This document shows, piece after piece, positions 18,966-29,643 of a stretch of DNA of 64,000 nt. The notes beneath the pieces are model-generated. The model saw nothing but the letters and a program-made list of their open reading frames with translations. It did no database searches and had not been told where the DNA came from. This DNA is from a bacterium (GTDB lineage Bacteria; Pseudomonadota; Gammaproteobacteria; Pseudomonadales; Moraxellaceae). The DNA is taken from positions 558,001 through 622,000 of the forward strand of contig JAQSDB010000002.1 in assembly GCA_029945725.1 (NCBI GenBank), read 5' to 3'. Every line of letters starts with the position of its first letter. Within the stretch, counting starts at the first letter, position 1. The position numbers and the translations under genes were made by a program.

Positions 18966-20396
18966 ATGACGAATAACAAGGCCGGTTCGGCGTACCGCGG
19001 TGGTTTGCCGCTGATTCACAATCGCCCGTTCGATGAAATCGCGGTCGGTGACAGCGCCTGCATGGAGCGGATGCTGACCCAGCAGGATATCCAGCTGTTC
19101 GCGGTGTTGTCCGGTGACAATAATCCGCAGCATCTGGATGCCGGGTTCGCGGCATCGACGCGCTTCCACGGCATCATCGCGCAAGGCATGTGGGGCGGTG
19201 CGCTGATCTCGGCTGTACTGGGCACCCGCCTGCCAGGTCCGGGCACGATCTACAAAGGCCAGACCCTGCGTTTCCTGGGGCCGATACGGCTTGGCGATAC
19301 CCTGACCGTCCGCGTCACCGTGATGTCGCGCGAGGTGGATCTCAAGCTGGTTCGCCTGGCCTGTGCCTGCATCAACCAGCACGGCGACACCGTGATCGAG
19401 GGGGAGGCTGAAGTGATTGCCCCGGCCGGGAAGATCGAGCTTGCCAGCACGACCCTGCCCGAGATCAGGCTCAGCGGAGGTGGCGGGCTGCAGCATGTGC
19501 TGGATCTTGTCCGCCCCCTGGATGCAATCCGCATGGCAGTGGTGCATCCCTGTGATGCGCTTAGCCTGACGGCGGCGCTGGAGGCGCGGACAGCGGGACT
19601 GATCGAGCCCGTGCTGGTCGCCCCGCGCGCCAGACTGGAAGCACTGGCGCTGGAGGAGGGGCTGGATCTGTCCGGTCTCGCCATTGAAGATGTGCCGCAC
19701 AGCCATGCGGCGGCAGCGCGTGCTGTCGAGCTGGTGCTGCGCGGCGAGGTCGAGGCGCTGATGAAGGGCAGCCTGCACACCGACGAGCTGATGGGTGCGG
19801 TCGTGGCGTCCGGCACGGGCCTGCGCACCAAGCGTCGCATCAGTCACTGCTATCTGATGCAAACGCCCGCCTACCCGCGCCCCTTCATTCTCACTGATGC
19901 CGCCATCAACATCGCGCCTTCGCTGGATGACAAGGCGGACATCGTGCGCAATGCCATTGACCTGGCGCATGCCATCGGCGTGGAACAGCCGCGTGTGGCC
20001 ATCCTTGCGGCAGTGGAAACCGTCAGCCCGCGCATGCCGGCAACGCTGGACGCGGCAGCCCTGTGCAAGATGGCGGATCGCGGCCAGATTACGGGCGCCT
20101 TGCTCGACGGACCTCTGGCGTTCGATAACGCCATCTCGGCGGCGGCGGCGCACATCAAGGGGATTGTCTCCGAGGTGGCGGGGCGTGCCGATATCCTGGT
20201 GGTACCCGATCTCGAAAGCGGCAACATGCTGGCCAAACAGCTTGAGTATCTGAGCGGAGCGGCGAGCGCGGGCATTGTGCTGGGGGCCCGTGTGCCCATC
20301 GTGCTGACCAGTCGCGCCGATACGCGGGAGACGCGTATTGCTTCTTGTGCGGTCGCGCTGTTGCTGGTGCAGCACTACAAGGTCCTGCCGCCATGA
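18966..20396 (+). CDS. Bifunctional MaoC-like enoyl-CoA hydratase / phosphate acyltransferase
   Basis: N-terminal hot-dog/MaoC segment (FAVLSGDNNPQHLD..FHGIIAQGMWGGALIS) fused to phosphate acetyl/butyryltransferase (EALMKGSLHTDELM..ILTDAAINIAPSLDDKADIVRNAIDLA). Confidence 0.9.
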   Translation: MTNNKAGSAYRGGLPLIHNRPFDEIAVGDSACMERMLTQQDIQLFAVLSGDNNPQHLDAGFAASTRFHGIIAQGMWGGALISAVLGTRLPGPGTIYKGQTLRFLGPIRLGDTLTVRVTVMSREVDLKLVRLACACINQHGDTVIEGEAEVIAPAGKIELASTTLPEIRLSGGGGLQHVLDLVRPLDAIRMAVVHPCDALSLTAALEARTAGLIEPVLVAPRARLEALALEEGLDLSGLAIEDVPHSHAAAARAVELVLRGEVEALMKGSLHTDELMGAVVASGTGLRTKRRISHCYLMQTPAYPRPFILTDAAINIAPSLDDKADIVRNAIDLAHAIGVEQPRVAILAAVETVSPRMPATLDAAALCKMADRGQITGALLDGPLAFDNAISAAAAHIKGIVSEVAGRADILVVPDLESGNMLAKQLEYLSGAASAGIVLGARVPIVLTSRADTRETRIASCAVALLLVQHYKVLPP

Positions 20397-21646
20397 GTGA
20401 TCTTATTCTGGTGCTTAACTGCGGCTCATCCAGTATCAAGTTCGCACTCTTTGATGTCAGTGCCACATCGTTGTCACGCAAGCCCCACTGGAGCGGCAAG
20501 GTGGACGGCATTACCGGTTCCCGGCCGGTCATGGGCGAGACCGGTCTGGCGCCCGTGGCGGTAGAGCTGGATGCCGTGCAGCCCTACCATGCGGCGCTTG
20601 AGCATATTCGAGGGCGTGTCAGGGCCCGTCTGGGCAGCCATCGTATTGTCGCCATTGCGCACCGCGTGGTGCATGGAGGCACCCGGTATTTCGAACCGGT
20701 GCGGGTGGATGCCCGTGTGCTGGCGGACCTCAAAACGTATATTCCCCTGGCACCGCTGCATCAGCCGTTTGCGCTGGAAGCCATCGAGATGCTGCTTGCG
20801 GATCGCCCCGACTTGCCGCATGTGGCGCTCTTTGACACCGCCTTTCACCACACGCTGCCCGACGTTGAAAAAATGCTGCCCTTGCCCTACGCGGTCTGGG
20901 AGCGCGGCCTGCGCCGTTACGGCTTTCATGGCCTGTCTTACGAGTTCATGTCGATTGTGCTGGCCGAGCGCTATGGTGATGCCGCGCGCGGGCGCACGAT
21001 CGTGGCGCATCTGGGCAGCGGAGCCAGCCTGTGCGCCATGCGGGATCTGCGCAGCGTGGCGACCACCATGGGCTTCTCGGCCCTGGACGGCCTGATGATG
21101 GGCACGCGCTGCGGCGCGCTTGATCCGGGCGCAGTGCTGTACCTGATGGAAATCGAGAAGCTCACGCTGGAGCAGGTGGGCCATGTCCTCTACTACGAGT
21201 CGGGGCTGCTGGGGGTCTCGGGCGTTTCAGCGGATCCGCGCGTCCTGCTGGCGGAGGAGGACGGCAATCCCCGCATTCAGGCGGCACTGGATCTTTATGT
21301 GCGCCGCATCGTGCGCGAGATCGGCGCGCAGACCGCCGTGCTGGGTGGCCTGGACATGCTCGTTTTCACGGCGGGCATCGGCGAGCACAACGCCGAGATT
21401 CGTCGCCGCATCTGTCGGGACCTGGCTTACCTTGGCGTCGAGCTCGACGCGGACGCCAATGCCTGCGACGCCTCTCTGGTTTCCGCCAGTGCCAGTCGTG
21501 TGCAGGTCGCCGTGGAAATCACCAACGAGGAATGGATGGCAGCCTGGCATACGGCAGCCATGATCGGCCTGGATGAGCGCGAGGTGAGCCTGATCCCCGA
21601 AGGCCAGGACTATCCTGTCCCGCTCGCGCTTCCGGTGACGACATGA
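20393..21646 (+). CDS. ackA: Acetate kinase
   Basis: LILVLNCGSSSIKFALFD, HRVVHGG, FDTAFHHTLP, YGFHGLSYEF; ATGA overlap with the upstream transacylase gene. Confidence 0.95.
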   Translation: MSDLILVLNCGSSSIKFALFDVSATSLSRKPHWSGKVDGITGSRPVMGETGLAPVAVELDAVQPYHAALEHIRGRVRARLGSHRIVAIAHRVVHGGTRYFEPVRVDARVLADLKTYIPLAPLHQPFALEAIEMLLADRPDLPHVALFDTAFHHTLPDVEKMLPLPYAVWERGLRRYGFHGLSYEFMSIVLAERYGDAARGRTIVAHLGSGASLCAMRDLRSVATTMGFSALDGLMMGTRCGALDPGAVLYLMEIEKLTLEQVGHVLYYESGLLGVSGVSADPRVLLAEEDGNPRIQAALDLYVRRIVREIGAQTAVLGGLDMLVFTAGIGEHNAEIRRRICRDLAYLGVELDADANACDASLVSASASRVQVAVEITNEEWMAAWHTAAMIGLDEREVSLIPEGQDYPVPLALPVTT

Positions 21647-21965
21647 CGGAGCCGGCGGCAGGTTTTCTTGATCGTGTGTGGTTCGGCTGCAATTTCCCGA
21701 TCTCGCCGTGATCGGTGGCGTGTTTTTTTTATCTCGCGGGCACGCTTTCGTAAAACACGGGCAACCATGGCATGAGGCGGCGACCGGTTTTCCCCGGGCA
21801 CAGTCCCGTGTCCGCCGCGCGGGATTGTGCCGGGTCTCTTAACTGCCGGTGTGTACCAGGGCACGGCGGCCGGGCAGCAGTTGTTGCTGTCGGCTGTCAT
21901 TGCCGGCTCCGCGGCTGCGCCGGTATGCTTGCCGCCTCGCCAGGCACAGACGGAACCAGACACTC

Positions 21966-22634
21966 ATGCAGCAAGCCGTGGCAACTTATCAGGGGCGCAA
22001 GACCGCCCGACAGGGCAGCGAACAGCGCCGGCTGGCCATTCTTCAGGCGGCACTGCGGGTGCTGGTGCGCGATGGAGTACGCGGCCTGCGGCATCGTGCA
22101 GTCGCCAAAGAGGCAGACGTGCCGCTTTCCGCGACTACGTACTACTTCAAGGATATTCACGATCTGCTGGCCGATGCCTTTGCCTTGTTTACCAACGAGA
22201 CCGTGCAGACCTTCGTGGACCCTTTCTGGTCCCGTGCCAATGAGTGGGTGCGCAGTCATCCCGAAGACACCCGGCACAATCCCGTGCGGATGGCCGAGCT
22301 GACGGATCATATGGCGGCCATGGGCGCGACTTACATTCTGGCGCGGGTGCGCGAGCATCGCGAACAGCTCGTGCTGGAGCATGCCTTCTGGTATGCCGCG
22401 CTCACGGATCCGCGCATGCATGCCATGGCCCTGCAGCATGGCCGGCGGATTCTCGTCAACTTCATCCAGATTCTGGAGTATGTCGGTGCCAGAGAGGTGG
22501 AGCTGGGGGCCAGATCCATTCTGGTCACCGTGCGCCGTCTGGAATACGAGGGCATGCTGGGCGCAGAGGATTTCACGGAAGAAAAAATACGTGATGCCCT
22601 GCGTCACCAGATTCGAGCGGTACTGGCGGCATGA
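21966..22634 (+). CDS. TetR family transcriptional regulator
   Basis: N-terminal [55 protein letters not shown]. Confidence 0.9.
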   Translation: MQQAVATYQGRKTARQGSEQRRLAILQAALRVLVRDGVRGLRHRAVAKEADVPLSATTYYFKDIHDLLADAFALFTNETVQTFVDPFWSRANEWVRSHPEDTRHNPVRMAELTDHMAAMGATYILARVREHREQLVLEHAFWYAALTDPRMHAMALQHGRRILVNFIQILEYVGAREVELGARSILVTVRRLEYEGMLGAEDFTEEKIRDALRHQIRAVLAA

Positions 22635-23329
22635 CAGGCATGGCACTTGAGCGGGTCAGGCTCGATGCACAGTGGAAGCAGGCCCTGGCGCCTGAATTCA
22701 TTGCGCCGTATATGCGCGAGTTGCGTGCCTTTCTGGCGGCCGAGAAAAAATCAGGCAAGGATGTTTATCCGCCCGGGCCGGAAATATTCAATGCCCTCAA
22801 CACCACGCCGCTGGCGAAGGTAAAAGTCGTGATCCTCGGACAGGATCCCTACCACGGCGCCGGGCAGGCTCACGGTCTCTGCTTCTCGGTGCGTCGGGGC
22901 GTCATGCTGCCGCCTTCCCTGCAGAATATTTACAAGGAAATCGAGGCCGATCTCGGCATTCCACGGCCGCAGCATGGTGAGCTGACGCACTGGGCCGAGC
23001 AGGGCGTGCTGCTGCTCAACAGCGTGCTGACGGTGCAGGCGGGCGAAGCGGCTTCGCACCAGAAGCGTGGCTGGGAAACATTTACGGATGCCGTCATCCG
23101 CGTGCTCAACGATGAATGCGAGAATCTTGTTTTTCTGCTGTGGGGAGGTTATGCCCAGCGCAAAGGCAGTTTCATTGATGCGAAAAAACATCTGGTACTG
23201 AAGTCGGTGCATCCGTCACCGCTGTCAGCCAATCGTGGCGGCTGGTTCGGCTGTCATCATTTTTCCAAAACCAATCAGTATCTGAAGGCGCATGGAAAGG
23301 TGCCGATTGACTGGTCTTTGCCTGTTTGA
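22631..23329 (+). CDS. ung: Uracil-DNA glycosylase
   Basis: [56 protein letters not shown]. Confidence 0.97.
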   Translation: MTGMALERVRLDAQWKQALAPEFIAPYMRELRAFLAAEKKSGKDVYPPGPEIFNALNTTPLAKVKVVILGQDPYHGAGQAHGLCFSVRRGVMLPPSLQNIYKEIEADLGIPRPQHGELTHWAEQGVLLLNSVLTVQAGEAASHQKRGWETFTDAVIRVLNDECENLVFLLWGGYAQRKGSFIDAKKHLVLKSVHPSPLSANRGGWFGCHHFSKTNQYLKAHGKVPIDWSLPV

Positions 23330-23336
23330 GGTTGTG

Positions 23337-24446
23337 ATGTCCGAATCCCCTGTTGTGCTGCTGGAAGAACGTGCCACGGCGGATGGCCGTGTCCTGGCCA
23401 TTGCCACGCTGAACAGCGAGCGCTCGCTGAATTCGCTCAGTCTCGACATGATCACTGTCCTGCTGCCGGCCCTGCAGCGCTGGGCGGAAGATGATCGTGT
23501 GGTGGCGGTTTTCCTGCAGGGCGCCGGCGACAAGGCATTCTGTGCCGGCGGCGATGTCCGTCGCATCTGTCTGGCCGTGCGTGAAAACGGCATTGATGAT
23601 CCCTATGCGCAGGAATTTTTCACGCAGGAATACAAACTGGATTACCTGATCCATGTTTTCCCCAAGCCCGTCATCGTGTGGGGGCAGGGCATCGTCATGG
23701 GCGGCGGTATCGGTTTGATGAGCGGGGCGTCGCATCGCATTGTCACCGAGACCTCGCGCCTGGCCATGCCGGAAATCACCATAGGCCTGTATCCGGATGT
23801 GGGCGGCAGCTATTTCCTCGCGCGCGTCAAAAACCGTCTGGGTCTTTTTATCGGCATGACGGGCGTGCACCTGAACGCGGCTGATGCGCTGCATATCGGT
23901 CTTGCCGATCATGCTGTTGCCAGTGCGCGCCGCGAGGCGGTGCTCGGGAGTCTGTGTGCCGAACCGTGGGCGACGGAGGCGCAGGCTTGTTCACGGCAGG
24001 TCAGCGCCGTGCTGGCGCGCGAGCAGCAGCCGGAACTCAAACTCTCCGAGATTGCAGCACGTGAAGCGCTGTTGAATGCGCGTGCCGGCAGTGATGATCT
24101 CGCCGTGCTTTATGCCGCGCTGACCGCGCCGGCGCCTGACGATGCCTGGCTGGACCGTACGGCTGCATCGCTGGCCAAAGGCTCGCCAACCTCGGCCGTG
24201 CTGATACACCGGCAGTGGCAGCGAGGCAGCCATATGACTCTGGCCGACGTGTTCCGCGAGGAACTGACGCTGTCGGTACAATGTGCGCGTCATCCCGATT
24301 TTATCGAAGGCGTGCGTGCCTTGCTGGTGGACAAGGACAATGCGCCGCACTGGCAGCCGGCCGTTCTGGCGGAGGTCAGCGAGTCGTGGATTGCCGGGCA
24401 TTATGCCGAGCCCTGGTCGGGGGCGCACCCGCTGGCCGCTTTGTAA
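23337..24446 (+). CDS. Enoyl-CoA hydratase/isomerase family protein (3-hydroxyisobutyryl-CoA hydrolase-like)
   Basis: GAGDKAFCAGGDVRRI, GQGIVMGGGIGLMSGASHRIVTETSRLAMPEITIGLYPDVGGSYFL. Confidence 0.9.
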   Translation: MSESPVVLLEERATADGRVLAIATLNSERSLNSLSLDMITVLLPALQRWAEDDRVVAVFLQGAGDKAFCAGGDVRRICLAVRENGIDDPYAQEFFTQEYKLDYLIHVFPKPVIVWGQGIVMGGGIGLMSGASHRIVTETSRLAMPEITIGLYPDVGGSYFLARVKNRLGLFIGMTGVHLNAADALHIGLADHAVASARREAVLGSLCAEPWATEAQACSRQVSAVLAREQQPELKLSEIAAREALLNARAGSDDLAVLYAALTAPAPDDAWLDRTAASLAKGSPTSAVLIHRQWQRGSHMTLADVFREELTLSVQCARHPDFIEGVRALLVDKDNAPHWQPAVLAEVSESWIAGHYAEPWSGAHPLAAL

Positions 24447-24456
24447 AAGGCACATG

Positions 24457-24504
24457 AAAAGCCCGTAAAAAAAGCCCGCTTGCGGGCTTTTTTTACGGGC
24501 TTTT
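24457..24504. terminator. Bidirectional terminator between convergent genes (48-bp near-perfect palindrome)
   Basis: AAAAGCCCGTAAAAAAAGCCCGC-TT-GCGGGCTTTTTTTACGGGCTTTT, 23-bp perfect stem with nested shorter hairpin. Confidence 0.9.
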
Positions 24505-24517
24505 CAGAAGGGCCGCG

Positions 24518-25534
24518 TCACTCTTCCTTGTCGGCGGCCAGCTCGTAAGGCAGTACGAGAACGCCCAAACGGGAGCCGGATGCTTCCAGGCTGAGCGTGC
24601 CCGCATGCACCGCCAGGTTTTTGACCACGGCGAGCAACTCGGTTTTTCCGGCGCTGCCGCGTGCAGCAATCACTACTTCTCCGACGGATTTTTCTTCCGC
24701 CACAATCTTGCTGCCAATGGCAGGAAGCTCGGTGTCAGGGGCTTCAAGCCGGTAAAGCCGCTGCTTGAGCTTGCCGCGGAAATACAAACGTGCCACCACT
24801 TCCTGGCCGGTATAACAGCCCTTGTTGTAGCTCACGCCTTCCAGCGCCGGGTAGTTGAGCTCCTGTGGCTGAAAAAGATCACGGCTGCCGGCAAAGACGG
24901 TGGCCAGACCGTCACGGATGTCGGCGGCCCACCAGAGGTTTTCGCTGGCCAGGGTAGTGTTCTGCTGCAGTGCCGGCCACTCTGCGGCGAGTGTTTCCGC
25001 CGGCAGTCCCAGCAGATAGCGCGGTTCGGCGCCGGTGCGCGAGACCCATTTGCCATCGGCAGCTTTAATGACCCGACCTTGTGCCGGTACATCGCCGACG
25101 AGGCTTTTGACGCGCTCTTCTGCGCCAGCGCCGCTGATGCCGGCCAGCGCCATGCCGGCATGGTCGAGTCTGGTTCTGGAAAAGACCGCATATTTTTTCA
25201 GATGGGCGAGCGCGTCTTCAATCTGGTTTTCCGGAAGGACCAGCAGGATGTTTTCCCCGTCCGGTATGGCGATGAAACTGAACAGCACACGGCCTTTCAG
25301 TGAACAGACGGCGCCCGGCAGGACACGGCCTTTTTCGACTTCACGGAAATCGGTGGTGGTCTGGCCCTGCAGGAACTTTACCGATTCGGGGCCGGTGAGA
25401 CCGAGTACGGCCAGTGCCGGCAGCGGAATCAGAACGGTGGCAGCGCGGGTGTCCGCCGGATTGGCAGAGTCCGGTTGTGCAGGGAGGGCCTCTGCAAGGT
25501 CCGGTGTCAGTAATGAAGTCCAGGGGTTGATCAT
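24518..25534 (-). CDS. ygfZ: YgfZ/GcvT-like folate-binding protein
   Basis: VKFLQGQTTTDF, LNYPALEGVSYNKGCYTGQEVVARLYFRGKLKQRLYRL (conserved K-GCYTGQE motif). Confidence 0.93.
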   Translation of the reverse strand: MINPWTSLLTPDLAEALPAQPDSANPADTRAATVLIPLPALAVLGLTGPESVKFLQGQTTTDFREVEKGRVLPGAVCSLKGRVLFSFIAIPDGENILLVLPENQIEDALAHLKKYAVFSRTRLDHAGMALAGISGAGAEERVKSLVGDVPAQGRVIKAADGKWVSRTGAEPRYLLGLPAETLAAEWPALQQNTTLASENLWWAADIRDGLATVFAGSRDLFQPQELNYPALEGVSYNKGCYTGQEVVARLYFRGKLKQRLYRLEAPDTELPAIGSKIVAEEKSVGEVVIAARGSAGKTELLAVVKNLAVHAGTLSLEASGSRLGVLVLPYELAADKEE

Positions 25535-25656
25535 GATGAGCCGCAATGACAAAAGGATTAAGGATGACAGGGTAAGCCTTATGGAGGCCGCAGCCGGAAA
25601 AAACAAGCGTATAATCGCCGCCGACCCGATGATCCGCCACGTTTTCCGGAGCTGCC

Positions 25657-25911
25657 ATGACCGATCTCACTGCTGAAGAACGCCGCCTGCAGTGGCATTG
25701 CCGTCGTGGTCTCAAGGAGCTGGACATGATCCTTGGCCCGTTCATGGACGAACACTATCGGCAGCTGGAGCCCCTCGACAAGGCCTTGTTCATGCGTCTT
25801 GTCGATAACGAGGACGTGGACCTGTTCAACTGGTTCATGCGCCAGGGCACGCCGGCTGATCCCGAGCTGGAGCGCATGATTGAGCTCATCCTTGCACGTC
25901 TGGCGCGTTGA
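25657..25911 (+). CDS. sdhE: FAD assembly factor SdhE
   Basis: 84 aa; RRLQWHCRRGLKELDMILGPFMDEHYRQL (RRG.KELD motif). Confidence 0.93.
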   Translation: MTDLTAEERRLQWHCRRGLKELDMILGPFMDEHYRQLEPLDKALFMRLVDNEDVDLFNWFMRQGTPADPELERMIELILARLAR

Positions 25912-26329
25912 TCTTCGCCTGCAGGCTTCGCGCATTCTTTTGACTCTGATTCTGGTCCTGCATCTGGCGGCCCTGGCGGCGCTTGTGCAAACGGGCTTCC
26001 CCTGGTACGGGTGCTTGCCAGTCGTTTGTTTGCTGTTGCTGTCCTGCCTGCTTTCCCTGCGCCCGGAAAAAAATGCCGGCACTGTTACGCTGCACGAGCA
26101 GGCCGGTGACTGGTGGCTGGAAACGCCGCAGCAGCAGGTAAAGGCTTCCTTGCAGCACAGCCAGGTCTGGCGCTATCTGGTGGTCATGGATTTTCTCTGC
26201 CGCCATGAGAGCAGGTGCTGGCGCCAGCGCGTGGTGGTGTTTCCGGATTCGGTACCGGCAGATGACTTCCGGCGCCTGCGCGTGAGGTTGCGTTACGGGC
26301 CGCGCGTACAGGACGCTCACCTTTCCTGA
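25880..26329 (+). CDS. YgfX-like membrane protein
   Basis: 149 aa, two hydrophobic segments near N-terminus, overlaps 3' end of sdhE; position and architecture match YgfX/CptA. Confidence 0.65.
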   Translation: MSSSLHVWRVDLRLQASRILLTLILVLHLAALAALVQTGFPWYGCLPVVCLLLLSCLLSLRPEKNAGTVTLHEQAGDWWLETPQQQVKASLQHSQVWRYLVVMDFLCRHESRCWRQRVVVFPDSVPADDFRRLRVRLRYGPRVQDAHLS

Positions 26330-26357
26330 TCTTCGCTTTTATAAACAAACCGTGCAT

Positions 26358-26387
26358 AAAAAAGGCCTGATGATTCAGGCCTTTTTT
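26358..26387. terminator. Bidirectional terminator
   Basis: AAAAAAGGCCTGA-TGAT-TCAGGCCTTTTTT between convergent ygfX-like and HerA-like genes. Confidence 0.88.
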
Positions 26388-26397
26388 TCGCCACCGC

Positions 26398-27873
26398 TCA
26401 GCGCATGGATTTTTGCAGTGAGCCGAGCAGGCCGCGCAGCAATTGCCGGCCGATATTGCGGCCCACCTCCGAGCTGGCGGCCCGTACGGCACTTTTGGCC
26501 GCCGTTTCCCAGACGGAGTCGGGCTCACGTGTCGTGGTTCGCGCGACCTTGGCCTCGGCTTTGGCCTGGATTTCTGCGTCCGCTTCTGCCGCTTTCTCCT
26601 TGCTGCGCGCCGTTAGTTTTTCATAGGCCGATTCGCGATCCAGTACCGCGTCATAACGACTCTTGAACGGCGAGCGCTGCATGATGGTGTTGCGCTCTTC
26701 CACCGTAATGGCGCCAAGCCGGGAGCGTGGCGGAATGACTTTGGCGCGCTCGACGGGGCTGGGAACGCCGCCTTCGCCCAGCGTGGAAATCAGCGCTTCG
26801 CCAACGGCAAGCTCGGTAATGGCGGTGGCGACATCAAGGCCGGGTTTGGCACGGAAGGTTTCCGCCGCCGCTTTCACGGCTTTCTGGTCGCGCGGCGTGA
26901 AGGCACGCAAGGCGTGCTGCACACGATTGCCCAGCTGGCCGAGTACGGTGTCCGGAATATCGAGCGGATTCTGCGTGACGAAATAAACACCGACTCCCTT
27001 GGAGCGGATCAGGCGTACCACCTGCTCTATCTTTTCCAGCAGTGCCTTCGGCGCGTCATTGAAGAGCAGGTGGGCTTCGTCAAAAAAGAAAACCATTTTC
27101 GGCAGATCGGAATCGCCTTGTTCCGGCAGGTTTTCATACAGCTCGGAGAGCAGCCACAGCAGGAAGGTGGAATAGAGTTTAGGCTGCTGGAAGAGTTTGT
27201 CGGCGGCCAGCACATTGACGTGGCCGCGACCTTCCAGCGTGGTTTGCATGAAGTCTTCCAGCTTGAGCGCGGGCTCGCCAAAAAACCGGTCGGCGCCTTG
27301 CTGTTCCAGCGTCAGCAGCTCGCGTTGCAGGATGCCGAGGGTCTGCTTGCTGACATTGCCGTAGTCGCGGCCAAAGGCGCCGGTGTTATCAACCGCAAAT
27401 GACACCAGCGCACGCAGGTCCTTCAGGTCCAGCAAGAGCAGGCCGTTGTCGTCAGCGTATTTGAAGAGCAGGGCGAGGACGCCTTCCTGGGTGTCGTTCA
27501 GGTTCATCAGGCGTGCCAGCAGCAGCGGTCCCATTTCCGAAATGGTGGCGCGTACGGCGTGGCCCTGCTCACCGAACACATCCCAGAACACCACGGGATA
27601 GGCGCGGTTGCCGTAATCGGTGACGCCGAGTCTGGCGGCACGCTCGGCGAATTTCGGGTTCTCTACCCCTTTCTGTGAAATGCCGGCGAGATCGCCCTTG
27701 ATGTCGGCCATGAAAACCGGCACCCCCAGATCAGAAAAGCCTTCGGCGAGGATCTGCAGGGTGACGGTTTTACCGGTACCGGTGGCACCGGCCACGAGGC
27801 CGTGACGATTGGCGTAACGGCCTTCCAGAAAGCAGGGCACATCGCCCTTGCCGATGAGAATCTGATTGCTCAT
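26398..27873 (-). CDS. HerA-like helicase/ATPase (DUF853, YjgR-like)
   Basis: [56 protein letters not shown]. Confidence 0.93.
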   Translation of the reverse strand: MSNQILIGKGDVPCFLEGRYANRHGLVAGATGTGKTVTLQILAEGFSDLGVPVFMADIKGDLAGISQKGVENPKFAERAARLGVTDYGNRAYPVVFWDVFGEQGHAVRATISEMGPLLLARLMNLNDTQEGVLALLFKYADDNGLLLLDLKDLRALVSFAVDNTGAFGRDYGNVSKQTLGILQRELLTLEQQGADRFFGEPALKLEDFMQTTLEGRGHVNVLAADKLFQQPKLYSTFLLWLLSELYENLPEQGDSDLPKMVFFFDEAHLLFNDAPKALLEKIEQVVRLIRSKGVGVYFVTQNPLDIPDTVLGQLGNRVQHALRAFTPRDQKAVKAAAETFRAKPGLDVATAITELAVGEALISTLGEGGVPSPVERAKVIPPRSRLGAITVEERNTIMQRSPFKSRYDAVLDRESAYEKLTARSKEKAAEADAEIQAKAEAKVARTTTREPDSVWETAAKSAVRAASSEVGRNIGRQLLRGLLGSLQKSMR

Positions 27874-28032
27874 GGGTGAGTCCCTGTCCTTGCCCTGGTG
27901 TTTAGAAAGAGGCCGTGATGAGTGGAGTGTGATGCAAGATTTCGTCGTGAAAAAACAGGCACCCTGATTTACCGCGCCCCATGCCGCCTGTCAATTTCCG
28001 GATGGTCAAATGACCGGCAGCAAAGGGGGGAA

Positions 28033-29643
28033 TTATTCCTGGCTTGAGGGCGGCGTGAGTATGCTGTCATGCACTTCTTCGGCAAGCTCCGGGTAATCCA
28101 GTGTGTAGTGCAGGCCGCGGGATTCCTTGCGCAGCAGGGCGCACTTGATGATGAGCTCTGCCACCAGCACGAGATTGCGCAGTTCGATGAGATTGGTGGA
28201 GATGATGTAGTTGCTGTAGTACTCCTGGATTTCCCGCTGCAGCAGTTCCACGCGATGCAGGGCGCGCGCCAGGCGCTTGTCGGTGCGCACAATGCCGACA
28301 TAATCCCACATGAAACGGCGCAGCTCTTCCCAGCTGTGCAGGATCATCACGTCTTCATCCGGGTTGCGCACCTGTGAGGCATCCCAGGGTTTGCACACCG
28401 GCGGCTCGGGTTGTTGTGCGAGTTTTTCCTGGATGTCCTTCGCGGCCGACATGGCATAGACAAAACATTCCAGCAGCGAATTGCTGGCCATGCGGTTGGC
28501 GCCGTGCAGACCGGTGAACGATGTTTCGCCGATGGCGTAGAGATTGGGAATGTCGGTGCGGCTGTGATGATCGACCATGACGCCGCCGCAGGTGAAATGT
28601 GCAGCAGGCACCACCGGAATAGGTTCTTTGGTGATATCGATGCCGAACTCCAGGCACTTCCGGTAAATGTTCGGGAAGTGGCTGGTGATGAACTCTGCCG
28701 GCTTGTGCGAGATGTCGAGATAGACACAACGAATACCAAGGCGCTTCATTTCATAGTCGATGGCACGGGCGACGATGTCGCGCGGTGCGAGTTCGGCGCG
28801 CTCGTCAAAGCGCGGCATGAAGCGTTCGCCACTGGGCAGGCGCAGATAGGCGCCTTCGCCGCGCATGGCCTCGGTAATCAGGAAATTTTTCGCTTGCGGA
28901 TGGTAAAGGCAGGTGGGGTGGAACTGGTTGAATTCCATGTTCGCCACACGGCAGCCGGCACGCCAGGCCATGGCCACGCCATCGCCCGTCGCGATGTCGG
29001 GATTGGTGGTGTAGAGGTAGGCCTTGCTGGCGCCGCCCGTGGCAACGGCGACGAACTTGGCGCGGAAGACTTCCACTTCGCCGCTGGCGGTATTGAGCAC
29101 ATAGGCACCGAGCACGCGGTTCTCGCCGGGCAGTCCCGTCTTCTCCGCGGTGATGAGGTCGACCGCTACCCGGTTTTCCATCAGCTCCACGTTTTTGCAT
29201 TCCTTGACGCGCTGGACCAGCGTGGTGGAAATGGCGCGGCCGGTGGCATCGGCGGCGTGAATGATGCGGCGATGCGAGTGGCCGCCTTCACGGGTCAGGT
29301 GCGGTTGCTCATCGGCATCCAGCGTGAAGCTCACGCCCTGTTCGATGAGCCAGCGTATGGCCTCGGGGCCGTTTTCCACGGTGAACTTCACGGCATCTTC
29401 ATGGCAGAGTCCGGCCCCCGCGATGAGGGTGTCGGCGATGTGTGCATCCGTGGAGTCGGTTTCATCCATGACCGCCGCAACGCCGCCTTGCGCGTAATAG
29501 GTGCTGGCGTCACTGAGGGTGGCCTTGGACAGCACGGCAACGCGCAGGGACGGATCGAGCTTGAGGGCCAGCGTGAGGCCGGCGGCGCCGCTGCCGATGA
29601 TGAGCACATCATGCAGATGCTCGGTATGCAGGGGATTGGTCAT
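28033..29643 (-). CDS. nadB: L-aspartate oxidase
   Basis: [73 protein letters not shown]. Confidence 0.96.
   Translation of the reverse strand: MTNPLHTEHLHDVLIIGSGAAGLTLALKLDPSLRVAVLSKATLSDASTYYAQGGVAAVMDETDSTDAHIADTLIAGAGLCHEDAVKFTVENGPEAIRWLIEQGVSFTLDADEQPHLTREGGHSHRRIIHAADATGRAISTTLVQRVKECKNVELMENRVAVDLITAEKTGLPGENRVLGAYVLNTASGEVEVFRAKFVAVATGGASKAYLYTTNPDIATGDGVAMAWRAGCRVANMEFNQFHPTCLYHPQAKNFLITEAMRGEGAYLRLPSGERFMPRFDERAELAPRDIVARAIDYEMKRLGIRCVYLDISHKPAEFITSHFPNIYRKCLEFGIDITKEPIPVVPAAHFTCGGVMVDHHSRTDIPNLYAIGETSFTGLHGANRMASNSLLECFVYAMSAAKDIQEKLAQQPEPPVCKPWDASQVRNPDEDVMILHSWEELRRFMWDYVGIVRTDKRLARALHRVELLQREIQEYYSNYIISTNLIELRNLVLVAELIIKCALLRKESRGLHYTLDYPELAEEVHDSILTPPSSQE

Noticed and set aside
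18645-20375. 576-aa minus-strand ORF
   Set aside because: Antisense to the clear MaoC-phosphotransacylase gene; composition (His/Arg/Gln-rich) typical of shadow ORFs
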